In this document: positions 1-11,004 of the stretch, piece by piece | Layout of the letters: each line of letters begins with the position of its first letter | How positions within the stretch are numbered: the stretch's first letter is position 1 | Source of the DNA: Ophiothrix spiculata | Lineage: Eukaryota > Echinodermata > Ophiuroidea > Amphilepidida > Ophiotrichidae | Strand: one strand, 5' to 3' | Length of the DNA stretch: 32,043 nt | Assembly (NCBI GenBank): GCA_000969725.1 | Contig: JXSR01S003058.1 | Program-made: the position numbers and the translations under genes | The notes under the pieces: model-generated | What the model was told of the DNA's origin: nothing | Databases searched by the model: none | The model's input: the letters and a program-made list of their open reading frames with translations, nothing else

Positions 1-878
1 ATTCTATATGCCAATTTTTTTTTTAACCCCCCAATGAAAAAAAAATGATCTAAAATGTTCTCCGATGTCCATAGATTGCTCTAAAAATTTATTTAAAGTT
101 CAGAGTACATGAATTCATTTACGGTAAAGTAATTCATTTACCATGAATGAATTACTACTACCTTTCCCGAACTGAAATGTATGCTCAGTTATCACATAGA
201 TAGAAAACAAGCTTGTTATGTGGCAGCTCATGGAATAAACTTATTTTACAAACGATGACTTGTTATATATACATAAATCAGTAGCAATAAAGTATGCTAT
301 TTAGTAATTGGAACAGGAATTAGAGCAAGTACTTATTTGTGTTGATACATAGAATAATCTCATAGTATCTGGGTGATAGTAAACATGATAAAGCTATTAG
401 AAGCTTAATAAGCTTAACCCTTATAGTTTTCTTATTTTCAGAGTTTTCAGGGAAAGCTAGGGAAAATTGTCTACATGAATTAAGTCAAAATACTTCATAG
501 AGAAGGAGGGATAAGAGGGGAAAACTGTGTACAGACAACCTCTTAGCCAAGCACTGGAGCCACAGATAGGCCCGTTTCAGACTCCACTATCGTATAGAAT
601 ATTTTGCTTAGAATATAATTTCTATGCTGATGACAAAATGATGTAGGTTATCGAATAAAACACACAGTTTAAAAAAAAATAGATTTAAAATTTGAATCTG
701 AATGTATTAAAGCAATGCATTGCATTGTGGGATTTATTGTACCAGATCTGGTTCAACAGATCTGGTTTGTTGCCCAGACTGGTTAATCAAGTTTCACATA
801 ATATTGAAAAAACTTAATCAAATAGAAAGTATGATTGAAGAGTTGACTTTTATTTTTCCTGTTTCCCTATTATTATAC

Positions 879-925
879 TTCTTCTTCTTGTTCTTCTTCT
901 TGTCATTGTTGTTGTCCTTCTTTTT
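879..925 (+). repeat. TTC/TTG-rich simple sequence
   Basis: An imperfect trinucleotide run, TTCTTCTTG followed by TTCTTCTTCTTG and TTGTTGTTG. The leucine- and phenylalanine-rich frame through it is a consequence of the simple sequence. Confidence 0.7.
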
Positions 926-1497
926 CTTTGGTGTCCAATCTGCATGTGTCTTCTGCCTTAATTTGTATGTGTTATTCTGTGTGTTCCAATCCTGCTTTTA
1001 AGGACCCCCAAAACAACGGAATTCAGCCTTTTTAAAGGGGGGGGGGGGGGGGGCTAACTTTGATACTCCTGGCTGTTTACCATGGTCTCATTTTTATAAT
1101 AAATCTGGCAAATCTTTCCATGTACAATAGATTTTTCTAATGTAAACATTTTGTATGTGCAATATTTTATATAACTATTGTATTTTATAATTTTGTACAT
1201 CAGTATTTGTATATTTAACGACTATATCAAAATCAATTTTACACCAATATGTAAATTTAGCGACAAAATATCTGATTTTAGCATTACTCTATTCCCCTGT
1301 GATGTGATTATCTTTGGTTACATACCGACATTCATTGTAGTATGGAGAAGCATATGCAATTTCATATTTTACTTATGTTATTCTCTGCATCAGATGGACG
1401 TTTCTGATATTTGGATGAATTCTAGTGACATTATGTTTTGTCAACAAATATTGTGATATTGCTTTGTCTGCCAAATGCTTCCTTTTTATCTCTTCAG

Positions 1498-1711
1498 ACT
1501 ATCAGATAATCATAAAGTAGCTGTATCTGTAACCTTGACTTGCCTACGTAACGATAAAGAATATAAAGCAGAGTATGTTTTATCTGAGACAAGGTTTGAT
1601 ACTCACATGTGTCTTATGATCACAGCAGATAATGACACCAAACACTATGAAAACCATCTTTGTCCCAACAACAGACTGTATCATGATGTATTACCTCAAG
1701 TCATTTGCTGA
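1498..1711 (+). pseudogene. Open frame in repeat copy A behind a strong splice-acceptor-like site
   Basis: A pyrimidine-rich tract ending in TCTTCAG at 1497 is followed by a frame that stays open to 1711 and reads LSDNHKVAVSVTLTCL and onward. A donor-like AAG|GTTTGA occurs at 1593/1594. The homologous stretches in copies B (about 2140-2330) and C (about 3230-3440) differ by indels and carry stop codons, so the unit as a whole is not obviously protein coding. This is either an exonised repeat or a chance frame. I do not recognise the peptide. Confidence 0.25.
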
Positions 1712-1934
1712 TCAAATGAGAAAGTTGATGCACCTTTGGATCCATGGGTCTGTGAGAGATCAGGGAGGCGCTCTAATATGAAAATAACAAACCTGTGCCT
1801 ACTTTTTATTCAAAATCAGTTTGGGAAAGGTCATAATTCCTTTCCTACGTAAAGGAATTCCTTTTTTGAAAAATTTGCAAACATTTTTAGCAGATATAAT
1901 TCAAAATTTCAGGGCTATATTTGTAGAATTTGAA

Positions 1935-2858
1935 CCATTCAATATGAAAATGCTTTAAAATGTTCTCCGATTTTCACAGGTTGCTCCAAAACTTGATTCA
2001 AAGTTAAGAGTAAATAAATTCTTTTACTGTACAGTTATGGAGTTACTTTACGGCATTCCCGTTTTGAAATAGCAGAGGGTTTCATTGTAAGATTTTATAG
2101 AAAAAACAGATTATTATGTTGTATGTTCATGCCTGCCAAAAATAATATTCGTACCTAAGAATTGAAAGCGGGTCTGTTTCATATCAGAGAATATTTTTGC
2201 TGACATATATTTGTCTGTTAAGATTGCATCAGAACTCCTTGACTTATGATACCAAACACTATGAAAGCCATCCTAGTCACAACAACAGACTGTATCATGG
2301 TGGATTACCTCAAGTCATTTGATGATCAAATGAGAAAGTTGATGCACCTTTGACGTACATTTTGGATCCATGGGTCTGTGGGCGATAAGGGAGACGCTCA
2401 AATATGAAAATGACAAACCTGTGCCTACTTTTGATTCAAAATCAGTTCGGAAAGGTCATAATTGCTTAATTTCTGTAAATTAATTCATTTACCATAAGGA
2501 ATTCCCTTCTCACCTTCTCACCTTCTCACCAGGCTGTGTTCATCCACTGCTGAATGTAGCCCTCTTCATGACTTTTCCACTGTTTTCTGTCCTGTGCCAG
2601 TCTGGTCCATGTGTTTCCTGCATATGATGTGATGTCATCCCTCCACCTTCGTTTCTGTCTGCCTCTGCCTCTCTTCCCCTTTCTAGGTTGCCACTCTGTC
2701 ATACGTTTTGTCCACCTATCGTCATTTCTCCTCATAAGGTGCCCTGCCCATCTCCATTACTGTACAGTAAAGGAATTTATTTACTCCTAAATTTCAACTA
2801 TGTTTTGGAGCAACTTGTGAAAATTTAGAACATTTTAAAGCATTTTCATATTGAATGG
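1935..2858. repeat. Inverted repeat arms within the unit cluster
   Basis: The head segment at 1935-2034 recurs as a diverged reverse complement at 2760-2858, about 100 bp per arm. Both arms carry 'ATGAAAATGCTTTAAAA' and 'GTTGCTCCAAAAC' in opposite orientation. The arms enclose copy B and the RTE fragment. This could be a fold-back element or a local inversion. Confidence 0.7.
2505..2752 (-). mobile_element. 5'-truncated RTE-type non-LTR retrotransposon, C-terminal end of the polymerase protein
   Basis: On the minus strand 2752 to 2526 encodes the extreme C-terminus seen in many RTE-like endonuclease/reverse transcriptase ORFs. The order is WRWAGHLMRRNDDRWTKR, then RGRQKRRWRDDI, then a W..LAQDR..W motif, then QQWM and a stop. 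A stop codon lies just upstream of the WRWAG segment (about 2753), where the match to the family ends, as expected for 5' truncation. The stop TGA is the first base triplet of three perfect tandem copies of the 8-mer TGAGAAGG (minus strand, 2505-2528), consistent with the short tandem-repeat tails of RTE elements. The fragment is inserted in the local repeat cluster. It is a dead remnant without catalytic residues. Confidence 0.8.
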
Positions 2859-3550
2859 GACCTATTCTAAGATTTTAATAATCAAATTTAAATTCTACCT
2901 GCCAACCGTTTTTTTTTTTTTTTTTTTTTTGAAAAATTGCAAAAAACAAATTTGTGATAGAATTCAAAATTTCATAGCTAAATTTGTAGAATTGAACCCA
3001 TTGAATATGAAAATGCTTTAAAATGTAAGGTTGCTCCAAAACTTGATTCAAAGTTAAGAGTAAATGAATTCTTAAGGAATTAAGTTAGGGAATTAACAGT
3101 TAAGGAATTGCTTTACAGTAAATGAATTCATTTATGTAAAAGAATTATGACCATTCCTGTTTTGAAATAGGGGAGGTTTTCATTGTAAGATTTTTAGGAC
3201 AAAAAACAGATTAGTATGTTTTATGTTCATGCTTGCCAAAAATAATGTTTCTGTGTAAAATCCTTCTATCTGTGACCTTGACGTACCTAAGAATTGAAGG
3301 CAGGTCTGTTTCAAATCAGAGAATATTTTTGCTCACATATATTTGTCTGTTAAGATTGCATCAGAATACCTTGACTAGTGACACCAAACACTATGAAAAC
3401 CATCCTTGTCCCAACAGTAGATCTAGACTGTATCATTGTGTAGAGTTGATGCACCTTTGGTGTATACTTTAGAACAGATGGGTGGGGGGTGGTGTGTGTG
3501 GAGAGAGGCGCTTGAATATGAAATTGACAACACAATGGAAATAAAAATAA

Positions 3551-4680
3551 GTGGGTTTCAATGAAATACTTTACACAAAAAGGGTTTATCTGTGTATTCC
3601 TAACAAACAATGTAATCGTTTATGTTGTTGTTTGATTTCAAAAATACGGGTTGATAAGTGTATTTTTTGTTCACAAGTGTTTTGGGAATTTTTTTTATAT
3701 CAGTTGTAAACTTCTTAGACTTTTAAAATGTTAAAAAAGGCAAAAACTGTATTTGGGGATTGGAAGTACAAAAAAACCCAACTTAAAAAGCACTCTGCAG
3801 GGATGTGTGAGGTCCTCTTTTCAGCTGATTTCCTCATTTTTGAAAATATTCATGTCCTAAAATTTTAGGACATAAGAATATTCAAGTCTTAAAATTATAG
3901 CTTTTTTTTATTAATTTTCAGCTCATTTTTGACCTTTAACCCCCACCTTTACGACGCTTTTCCTCATTTTTGTCAACTGGCCTCTCACACCCCTGACCTT
4001 GAAAAATGTACAGTACCCACTCATGATGCCAATGCTTTCATGTTGCTTTTGTGATACATCAAAAACTCAGTGGGACATGACTTTAAAAATCTAAGTTCCA
4101 TAACTTGGATTAAAAATTCATACCACACCTTCTCAAAGAGTTTCACCGACAAAATGCACCTTGTATTTGAGTGTGTCAGAAGTTAATATTTCAAACTGTG
4201 TACATCACTCCAATAATGAAAAGCTATGTTGTAGTATATAGATTTATACCAGATCCATAAACAGAGTACATCAGTACATCACCAGGAGTCATACAATGAT
4301 CAGATTCACGACAAAGACAACGCACTTGATGCGTCTACTGCGGATACGAGGTGATATAGAACCATGGGCATTACCATGCCTTATGGTGAAACGGGTGTAG
4401 ACAGGATAACTTTTGTGACTCAGATTTCACGTGTGAATGGTGTAGATATTTCCTGTGAGTTCTTCCATTATAAAGCGATGCTGAGATCAAGGTATCTTAC
4501 TCAGTCTGGTTTTGCCTTAAGTTATTTGATGTTAGCTCTGTCTTGCAAATAATTTCTCTCAGAAGGCACTTAACTTACTGCAAGTAATATTATGAATCTG
4601 TAATCTTACTGCAAAGTACACTGATTGATTTTTCAACAAGAATGTGAAACAAATGATATAGTACCAATTTAAATTCTTTT
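3551..4680. other. Stretch without a recognised gene; contains a perfect 20-bp palindrome
   Basis: No supported gene. A perfect palindrome lies at 3853-3872 (TGTCCTAAA meeting TTTAGGACA) within a longer imperfect inverted repeat at about 3843-3881. An open frame at 4364-4552 shows no domain I recognise. The slightly less AT-rich patch at about 4290-4550 could be remnant coding sequence, but I cannot name it. Confidence 0.5.
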
Positions 4681-4681
4681 T

Positions 4682-4800
4682 GGAGCACATGTGGCCGAGT
4701 GGATAAAGTGTCCGTCTTGTAATCTGTAGGTTGTGAGTTCGAGCCCCACTCGTGTCAAGGTCTTGTGTCCTTGGGCAAGGCACTTTATTCTCATTGTTTT
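4682..4800 (+). mobile_element. tRNA-derived SINE (Thr-UGU-like head)
   Basis: The head has a near-consensus Pol III A box (TGGCCGAGTGG) and B box (AGTTCGAGCCC). A T-arm (GTGAG / CCCAC around the TTCGAGC loop) and an anticodon loop CTTGTAA (TGT) can be drawn, but the acceptor ends do not pair, so this is not a functional tRNA. Downstream comes 'GTGTCCTTGGGCAAGGCACT', shared with the SINE at 5636-5957. The 3' boundary is unclear: the body seems truncated soon after 4800 and no tail or target-site duplication could be fixed. Confidence 0.75.
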
Positions 4801-4859
4801 TGTGACATCAGAATCATGAATTGCACCCTTAATAAAACTGAGGCCAGGTAAGCAGCCAT

Positions 4860-5630
4860 GTTAGAAATTAGTATATCAAATGTACAAGTTCAATATCTTA
4901 ATTACCTGAATATAGTTGTCATTGATACTTCGGAAATGGCAAAATGTTTACAGTATATGGTAACCGATTTAACAAAATTGGTGCCAGCTAAGGCAAGGAA
5001 AAAAAACCCCAAAATGCGTCAAAGCGAAACTTAATATTGAGAAAGTGTGTCCATAATGTATGTTAGTCTATTAAATGGAATTTAAATCAAATCCTCCAGA
5101 AGGAGGGGGGGGGGGTTGCAACCCCCTTTTGACTTGTTTAAAACAGCCTTTTTTTGCTGAATAAACTGAGCCAAAAGCTTTTATGTAACTGTTTTGACAT
5201 CCTTTACACACCTTTTGATGCATGTGGGGTACATTTAGGGGGTGTCATTTTGGTATGGGGGTCATCAGAGATTTAGGTAGGGGGAGGAGTTGGTGAAATC
5301 CCTTGATTCTTATTTTGACCATATCATAAATATTTGACAAGATATTATATAGTTCAAACTTGCTATGTAGTTAAGAATCAACATACTTATTCATGATACA
5401 TGATAGAAATATTGCTTGGAGATGGGACATCAGCTGTGTAATCAGACAGACAACTTGATGTCTCATATCAGTAGCATAGATTCTGTTCTTTGCATAATAC
5501 AAATAGAAATAGATATTCAGATATCCTTTCAAAAGTTTTGTGTCTAAGCGAACGATACCACACAATTAAATAATTTGGCGTAGCAGACAATGTCTTGTTG
5601 GCATTTTAGGAATTTAAGTCATAAAATAAA
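4860..5630. other. Non-coding stretch with G-run palindrome
   Basis: No supported gene. A G-run at about 5104-5114 leads into the perfect palindrome GGGGGTTGCAACCCCC. The following 150 bases are G-run rich. No clear element ends were found. Confidence 0.4.
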
Positions 5631-5635
5631 TATAA

Positions 5636-5957
5636 TAATAATAATAATACACACCATTTATAGAGCGCCTTATACAACTGTTTCAAAGCGCTGATGCCTA
5701 TTATTACGCTGCCATCAGGAAACCGTCACAATCATTTCGCATTCACATAGGAGTCGCTGGCCAAGCGCGCACCCTATCTGAACTTAGATTGTAATGTGTC
5801 CCTTAACAGCTTCCCAATAACGCTTGGGTAGACGAAGCAATGAGGATTAAATGCCTTGCCCAAGGACATAACCCGTTGGCCGTAGCGGGGCTCCAACTCA
5901 CTACCTACTGATTCGGAGTCCTGCTCTATTCCACTAGACCACACGAGCTCCTCATAT
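5636..5957 (-). mobile_element. tRNA-derived SINE with (ATT)n tail
   Basis: Read on the minus strand, the tRNA-like head begins at about 5957 (TGTGGTCTAGTGG A box; GAGTTGGAGCCCC region as a degraded B box). Then comes the core 'TCCTTGGGCAAGGCATTTAA', a body of about 170 bp, a 3' region with AGCGCTTTGAAACAG and GGCGCTCTATAAATGG, and an ATT trinucleotide tail at 5636-5650. Length, head and tail fit a full or nearly full SINE. A frame that stays open through it is a by-product. Confidence 0.8.
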
Positions 5958-6370
5958 GTGGGAAAAGCCAAGTTTTCCAGTGAAATTTCATAATTGAACT
6001 ATAGTACTACATTATTTGGGATGATCTGCTTTTTCGTGTCATTTTAAGAGTTCTGGAATACTTTGTAGAGCATTTGTTTGCAGAAGTTTCAGTCAGATAT
6101 TGGCCATACCAAATGACACATGATTTTGGTAGCTCAAAAACTTCACCATGCAACATTTGTCGATTTTAATTGAAGAGATATGATAATCATGCATCGACCA
6201 AGCATAATAATTCAGCAGTCGATTTCAGGCAGAAAAAGGGGATTGATGAAAATGTGATGTGGTTTCAATAGGTATCAATATGGACTAATCTAGTTATTGT
6301 AGGATTTTGTCCTAGCATGGCAAAGAGTAAACCCATCAAAAAGCGTTATGTAGAAAATTTTGGCAATTGA

Positions 6371-6561
6371 GGGCGTGTTCACACATAATAGTCTTGACTA
6401 ATCATGACCGACTCTAGAGCAAGACATAGGGGACATGACTTGTGCATTAAAACTAGTGTCGTGTCACTTTTGATCATGAGCAAGACACTTTCTATAATTG
6501 CATTCACAATGGGAATTGCGAGAATATAGTCATGACCAAATTCTTCTGTGTGAACGCGCCC
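6371..6561. mobile_element. MITE, Harbinger-like ends, copy 1
   Basis: The terminal inverted repeats are GGGCGTGTTCACACA on the left and TGTGTGAACGCGCCC on the right. The element is 191 bp with no coding capacity. Flanks are TGA on the left and TTA on the right. A second copy lies at 16869-17079, where both flanks read TTA. A 3-bp TTA target with G-rich ends fits PIF/Harbinger elements. That assignment is inference. Confidence 0.8.
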
Positions 6562-6610
6562 TTACTTATATCCATGCAGAAATATTCAAATGATTTTAAT
6601 TTCGCATTTG

Positions 6611-6885
6611 ATGTATGTTGTATAGCTAAACCAAATCCCTTACACCAATGTGGTCCCGGGTTCGATTCCTGTGCCTGGCGCTTTATGTGCATTTAATTTT
6701 CAGTCCATGCTCACTTCCACAGGTTTTTCTCCGGGTACTCTGGTCTTCAAATTCAATTCTCCTACATTCAAAAACTGAATTTAAAAACATCTTGGAGCCC
6801 TGTTAAAGATTTCCTTTAGCTTACCTGGTACCAAGTCCAAGTACCAAGTTGGGTTTCCTTGGCGAAAGCCTAAACAAGGTGATTC
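6611..6885 (+). mobile_element. tRNA-derived SINE, second family, diverged copy
   Basis: It has a B box GGTTCGATTCC, then 'GCGCTTTATGTGCATTT', 'CAGTCCATGCTC', 'AGGTTTTTCTCCGGGTACTC', and a tail with TTGGGTTTCCTTGGCGAAAGCCTAAA. All of these match the copy at 29252-29515 in order. The A-box half of the head is degraded and the middle has diverged. Confidence 0.75.
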
Positions 6886-7301
6886 TTTTTATTTTACATT
6901 TTAGGGGCAAGACCAAGATATTTCAATTAGGAACATGGGGGCTAATGCTTTACATTTTATTTAAAAAAAAAAAATATTCACCTGTTTCAAACAGTCAAAA
7001 GTTCATCTAACAATGATAATAACAATATCATATGATAAAGGGAGTAGCCTAGATTCCACTTAGAAATAAAAAGTTTTTGAAATGCTGTAAAAAAGACTAA
7101 AAGTGTAGTAAAAAAAACCAAAACACATTTTTACAAAAATGTCTAAAATTGAGAGAGAATTAAACTTCAATATATCATCCTGTAATGGTAATGTGAATGT
7201 GTCCAAGTGTTTTCTAAATCCTTAATTTGTACCTCTAATGGATTTATCTGTTCAAAAATCAAACTTAACTTCTAAAGACAATGCAATCCAATATATATTA
7301 A

Positions 7302-7589
7302 CCTTTTCCTGTCGTAGGGCGTATGGGGTGCGCCTTAAATTACTGCCAGCTCAGGTGTAGGGCGAATGGGGTACGCCCTAACCAACACTATAGTATAACT
7401 AATTTCACGACCTCTTACCATCCAAAAAACTATCACAGGCAATGTATACAGTTCATAAAGGTCTATTAGGCCGAAATTTCATTGAATTATGTAGAATACT
7501 TCTAAAGATAAATTTAATTAATTAATTAGTCAGTTTATAGGTAAAATGCCCTCCGCCTGTGGCGGAAAAAGTGGTCCGACTGGAAAGGG
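7302..7589. mobile_element. piggyBac-like MITE flanked by TTAA
   Basis: TTAA occurs at 7298-7301 and 7590-7593. Immediately inside are inverted ends CCTTTTCCTGTCG and CCCTTTCCAGTCG (11 of 13 match). piggyBac elements use exactly TTAA and commonly start CCY. The element is 288 bp and non-coding. Inside the left end is an internal direct repeat, GTAGGGCGTATGGGGTGCGCC at about 7314 and GTAGGGCGAATGGGGTACGCC at about 7357. Confidence 0.8.
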
Positions 7590-7690
7590 TTAAAAGCGAA
7601 ACAACTCAATCAAACATTGTTTGCCCATCACAGTTGTAGAAACAACAACATAGTTATTTATATAAGATTTTAAACTAGTTTTACTGTTTT

Positions 7691-7877
7691 CACACCATTT
7701 TTTTCCTCTGGAAAAAAGAATTAGAAGCTATTAAAGTTGGTAAAGAATTACCATTTTTTCCAAATTTCCACAAATTTAGGGAAAACTACTGCCAGCTTAT
7801 AGTGATATTCATGTTCTATTGATTCATGTAAAATATGTAGGTAGGTTAAATAGCGGGGGAGAATCTAGCCAGTCCCA
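7691..7877 (+). repeat. Dispersed repeat R1, copy 1
   Basis: This roughly 187-bp segment matches 19477-19657 in the same orientation. Shared blocks run from CACACCA through AAAGTTGGTAAAGAATT and GATTCATGT to GCCAGTCCC. It has no coding potential and no clear inverted ends. Confidence 0.75.
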
Positions 7878-7956
7878 TCAATATATTCATTATTATCTAC
7901 CAGAATAGTTCATTTAGAAACACTTTTGCAGATTCATAGAAACACAGAATATAATA

Positions 7957-8299
7957 TGTGACCGGTCATATTGAAAGGTGCCCTAAGGTTGGCATAGTAA
8001 ATTATGAGATATGGGCCATTGAAGCTGGTCATAGTCAAAAATCACATCCAGTTTCTAATTTCATCAGAAATGTTACCTTTAAGTATATTTTATCATATCA
8101 AGTTTTGCCAGAACAGAAACTTTATACTTGATTTTCTCAGAACTATAGTTTTCTGAATCGGCCCAATGCCTCTTACCAATTTGGATGTAACTTTGCAGTC
8201 GAACATCCAATAATTAAAGGCAAGGTGTCATTGTAAAGTTTAAAATATAATTTTTCAGATGAGACCAAAAAAATCAATCTTTCGATATGACGGGTCACA
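7957..8299. mobile_element. MITE with TGTGACC ends and TA target
   Basis: The ends are TGTGACCGGTCATATTGAAAG on the left and, reverse complemented, TGTGACCCGTCATATCGAAAG on the right (19 of 21 match). The element is flanked by TA at 7955-7956 and 8300-8301. It is 343 bp and non-coding. A TA target fits Tc1/mariner-type mobilisation, though other superfamilies also use TA. Confidence 0.85.
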
Positions 8300-8304
8300 T
8301 ATGT

Positions 8305-10450
8305 CACGTGCAGATATTTGCTCACTCATAAAGATGATCAAAACTTTGAGTAAATCCCTTCCTTATCTGTTGTAAGCTGCCACCTGCTTCAGCGCATGGC
8401 TATAATGGTTATCAAGGTACTGGAATAGTACACAAACCTGGTAATTGGATCATTAACCCTAACACCACTGAATCTCGCAATATCCGACTTCAGAAATTCA
8501 AGAAAATTTGTCCAAGTATGCTCAACTAAAATTACCTATGATCATCAGTAAAATTACTGTACTTAATGTTGCATTCAGGACAACAAGAGGTCTGGATTGG
8601 GGGGGGGGGGGGGAAGGGCAATAATTTTCTGACATACAGATTTATGACAAGACAGTTTTTAACCAAAGAAGTTTGTTCAAGTTTAAATGTGAAAGTCACC
8701 TTGTATTTCATGCTGATCAAACAAACAAACAAACAATAAATAGACAAATTGTTTTCAAAAAGAGAGATAATATTTCAGAAAATTATCAATCTTATGAAAA
8801 TATCAGATGATGCAGGATGTGCAATAAATTGCCTTTTCATCCACATCCATTCATCCTGTATATTTTAATGCATAAATAAAAAGAAAAGTAGTTCTATAAA
8901 ATAATCAGAATATCTTTTTAGTTTTCTGGGGTTGAAGTCCCAACCACACTAAGTAAGGGCATAAAATGAAATTTTGGAGCTTTAGTTAAAATTCAAGTTT
9001 TTCGAATGGGAGTTTCAAAATCTGATGATGTCACTTCCCCCCCCCCCCCCCCCCCCCTTGGAAAATATGGACATTTTATGAACTGAACAGAAACCTGTTG
9101 AAATCCAACCATTGGAGCATACACAAAGCTACAACCATCTGAGTTACATGTGTTCAAATCATTACAGTCATGATATATGAAAATAACAGATGATTGGAGT
9201 CCAACTTGGTCTTGAAAATCAGTCATTGACAATCAGCAGAAGAACAAAGAGATGCCTACCACTATGGGCTTATTGTTAAGAATACCCAGCTTAATTGCAT
9301 TGTCAACTTGAATTAAGATTCTCTTGCTTAATTGGGTGTTCAAAGTTTTTTCTGGATCATTTTGACTAGTTTCTCTTGCTTTAAAGGTACATATATCAGA
9401 ATTGTTTTTCTCGGGGGTGGGGGGGGGACTGCTCGGGATGGCAATTGATATTCATGCTTATCATAAAAAAAGCGCAAAAGAGGGTCTGATTTTGGCCCAC
9501 CAGTGGCGTCGACATTTTGGCAAAAAGGGATCGTTTCAGCACAATTTATGCCATTTAGGGTTGTAAATTCAAGCTACCTCGGCCACTAAGAGTCACTTTT
9601 CACTTTATGTAACCCAGTAGAGTATCGTGCTGTACATGTTCTGCATAAAATTGTCTAAAAACAAGAGAAAATAAGCATGATCGAAAAACTTCAATTGTGT
9701 AGGTTTTAGTACCTAATTTGTAAGATAAAGGTATTGCAATCCTACACCGTTACGACATTTGGGGTGGGATTTACATTATCTTGCATTCTTTAGGAGTGTA
9801 TTTTCGCTCAACAATTATGTCATTAAGGGTCCAATTTTGATGCGCTCTGATGAGTATGAGTACCACTTTATTATACGAGTGGTCCCCCTGGGTTGTTTTT
9901 CAACACTTCAAAATAGCAAAACTGAATTTCATAAATACAAAATAGAAATTACTATTGCAATAAATTCCCTTGTGTGTTCACAATTCCATTTTGTACTATA
10001 TAACGTAAAGAAAAAATATACATAGAAACTTATTATGCAAATTGAATCTGAAAATTCAAGTATTTATAGAAACGTGGGATGTATAGATTTCAAATCGTGA
10101 TGAGTTTTAGTTCCGCTCATTATGCATTATGTATACATCTCGGATGTTATATGAAAGTTGGAATGTACCTTATTTTTTTAAAGTGCTGAGTGTATTGCTA
10201 TTTAGTAAGCTTTATTTAATTTTTTGAAAGCATTTCACCCAAGATTTCCTGGAAGATTTACGTTTATGAAAATAAGAAGCTCATTTGAGAAATGTTCAGT
10301 CAAAAATAAACCAGCTGTTGTAACTGTTGTATTAGGGTGGGAGTGCACGGTGGTAAGGAGAGGATGTTAGAAATCATTATTTTCTTGTAAATCTTCTAAA
10401 TCAAAGCTATTGTTATCTTTTTGGAGCATTGTCTTGTTTAATTCAAATTT
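8305..10450. other. Long non-coding stretch with poly-G/C tracts
   Basis: No supported gene. It contains a G-run at about 8599-8612, a C-run at about 9037-9056, a second G-rich run at about 9414-9427 and a (CAAA)n-like run near 8718-8736. The 88-residue frame at 9759-10025 lacks any recognised motif and I leave it unannotated. Confidence 0.5.
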
Positions 10451-10458
10451 CTTCGGCT

Positions 10459-11004
10459 CAAAACATAGTAGGCCTCCAAACAAAATTTTCGCTACCAAAC
10501 ATTTTTGGTCATGACATCACCAAATATTTGCCATCAAATTTAAAGTATGAACCGCTAACAAATATTTGGTATGTATATGGTAATTCAATACATGTGCAAT
10601 CTAGCGCAAAATTTTATTTGGTCTCAACTCATGTTGAAGTTATTTTATTTGGAGATAAGGCGAAATCATACTCGGCCTTGAAACAAAATTTTTCCTACCA
10701 AACATTTGGTCGTGACGTCACCAAATATTTGCCATCGAACTTCAAGTATGAACGGGTAGCAAACATTTGGTCCAATGTTTATGGCAATTTAATAGCATGT
10801 GCAATCTAGAAATTTTATTTGGTCTCAACTCGTTGTTGACGTTATTTTGTTTTGAGTCACTCGTCATTTTGACGTCACGACCAAATGTTTGGTAGCGAAA
10901 ATTTTGTTTGGAGGCCGAGTATGTTTTCGGCCTCACTCTTCATTTTGATGTCACGACCACATGTTTGGTAGCAAAAATTTTGTTTCGAGGCCGACTATGT
11001 TTTC
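10459..11004. mobile_element. MITE family M1, outer copy interrupted by a second copy
   Basis: The outer ends are AAACATAGTAGGCCTCCAAAC at about 10461 and, inverted, GTTTCGAGGCCGACTATGTTTTC ending at 11004. Compared with the uninterrupted copy at 22670-22952, the outer sequence runs normally to TTTGGAG at about 10654 and resumes at CACTC at about 10933 with TTCATTTTGATGTCACGACC. A complete inner copy lies between. The frame that runs through it is not a gene. Confidence 0.85.
10656..10932. mobile_element. MITE family M1, inner copy inserted in the outer copy
   Basis: It starts with GGCGAAATCATACTCGGCC and ends with GGCCGAGTATGTTTTCGGCC, an inverted pair, about 275 bp. Both termini contain the family signature CCTACCAAACATTTGGTCGTGACGTCA or its inverse. 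The exact target duplication is ambiguous (TA on the left, TC on the right). Confidence 0.8.

Larger units (their letters stand above)
1..3550. repeat. Local cluster of diverged copies of one repeat unit (about 600 bp)
   Basis: Three same-direction copies of one unit can be aligned by eye. Copy B lies at about 1867-2504 and copy C at about 2931-3540. Copy A is split: its head resembles 45-160 and its tail is 1498-1860. Shared landmarks are the head 'AATATGAAAATGCTTTAAAA', then 'GGTTGCTCCAAAACTTGATT', then 'ACCAAACACTATGAAA' (about 1637, 2251 and 3384), then 'GTTGATGCACCTTTG', and a tail rich in GAATTC and TTTAC. Copy A has an extra block (about 161-1470) with no clear counterpart in B or C. 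No intact gene is evident. The unit could be a non-autonomous transposon or a local segmental duplication. Confidence 0.7.

Noticed and set aside
4275-4400. A short frame reading LLRIRGDIEPWALP, reminiscent of the GDIE part of 2A-like peptides at the start of some retroposon ORFs
   Set aside because: The essential NPGP is absent and no retroposon sequence follows, so the similarity is too weak.
4682-4757. A functional tRNA-Thr gene
   Set aside because: A and B boxes are good but the acceptor stem does not pair and the SINE core follows directly.
9759-10025. An 88-codon open frame
   Set aside because: No motif, repeat or splice support; length is expected by chance in a window of this size.
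10429-10809. A 126-codon plus-strand open frame
   Set aside because: It spans the outer and inner MITE copies, and the translated halves repeat each other (SLPNIFGHDITKYLPSN and NFSYQTFGRDVTKYLPSN).
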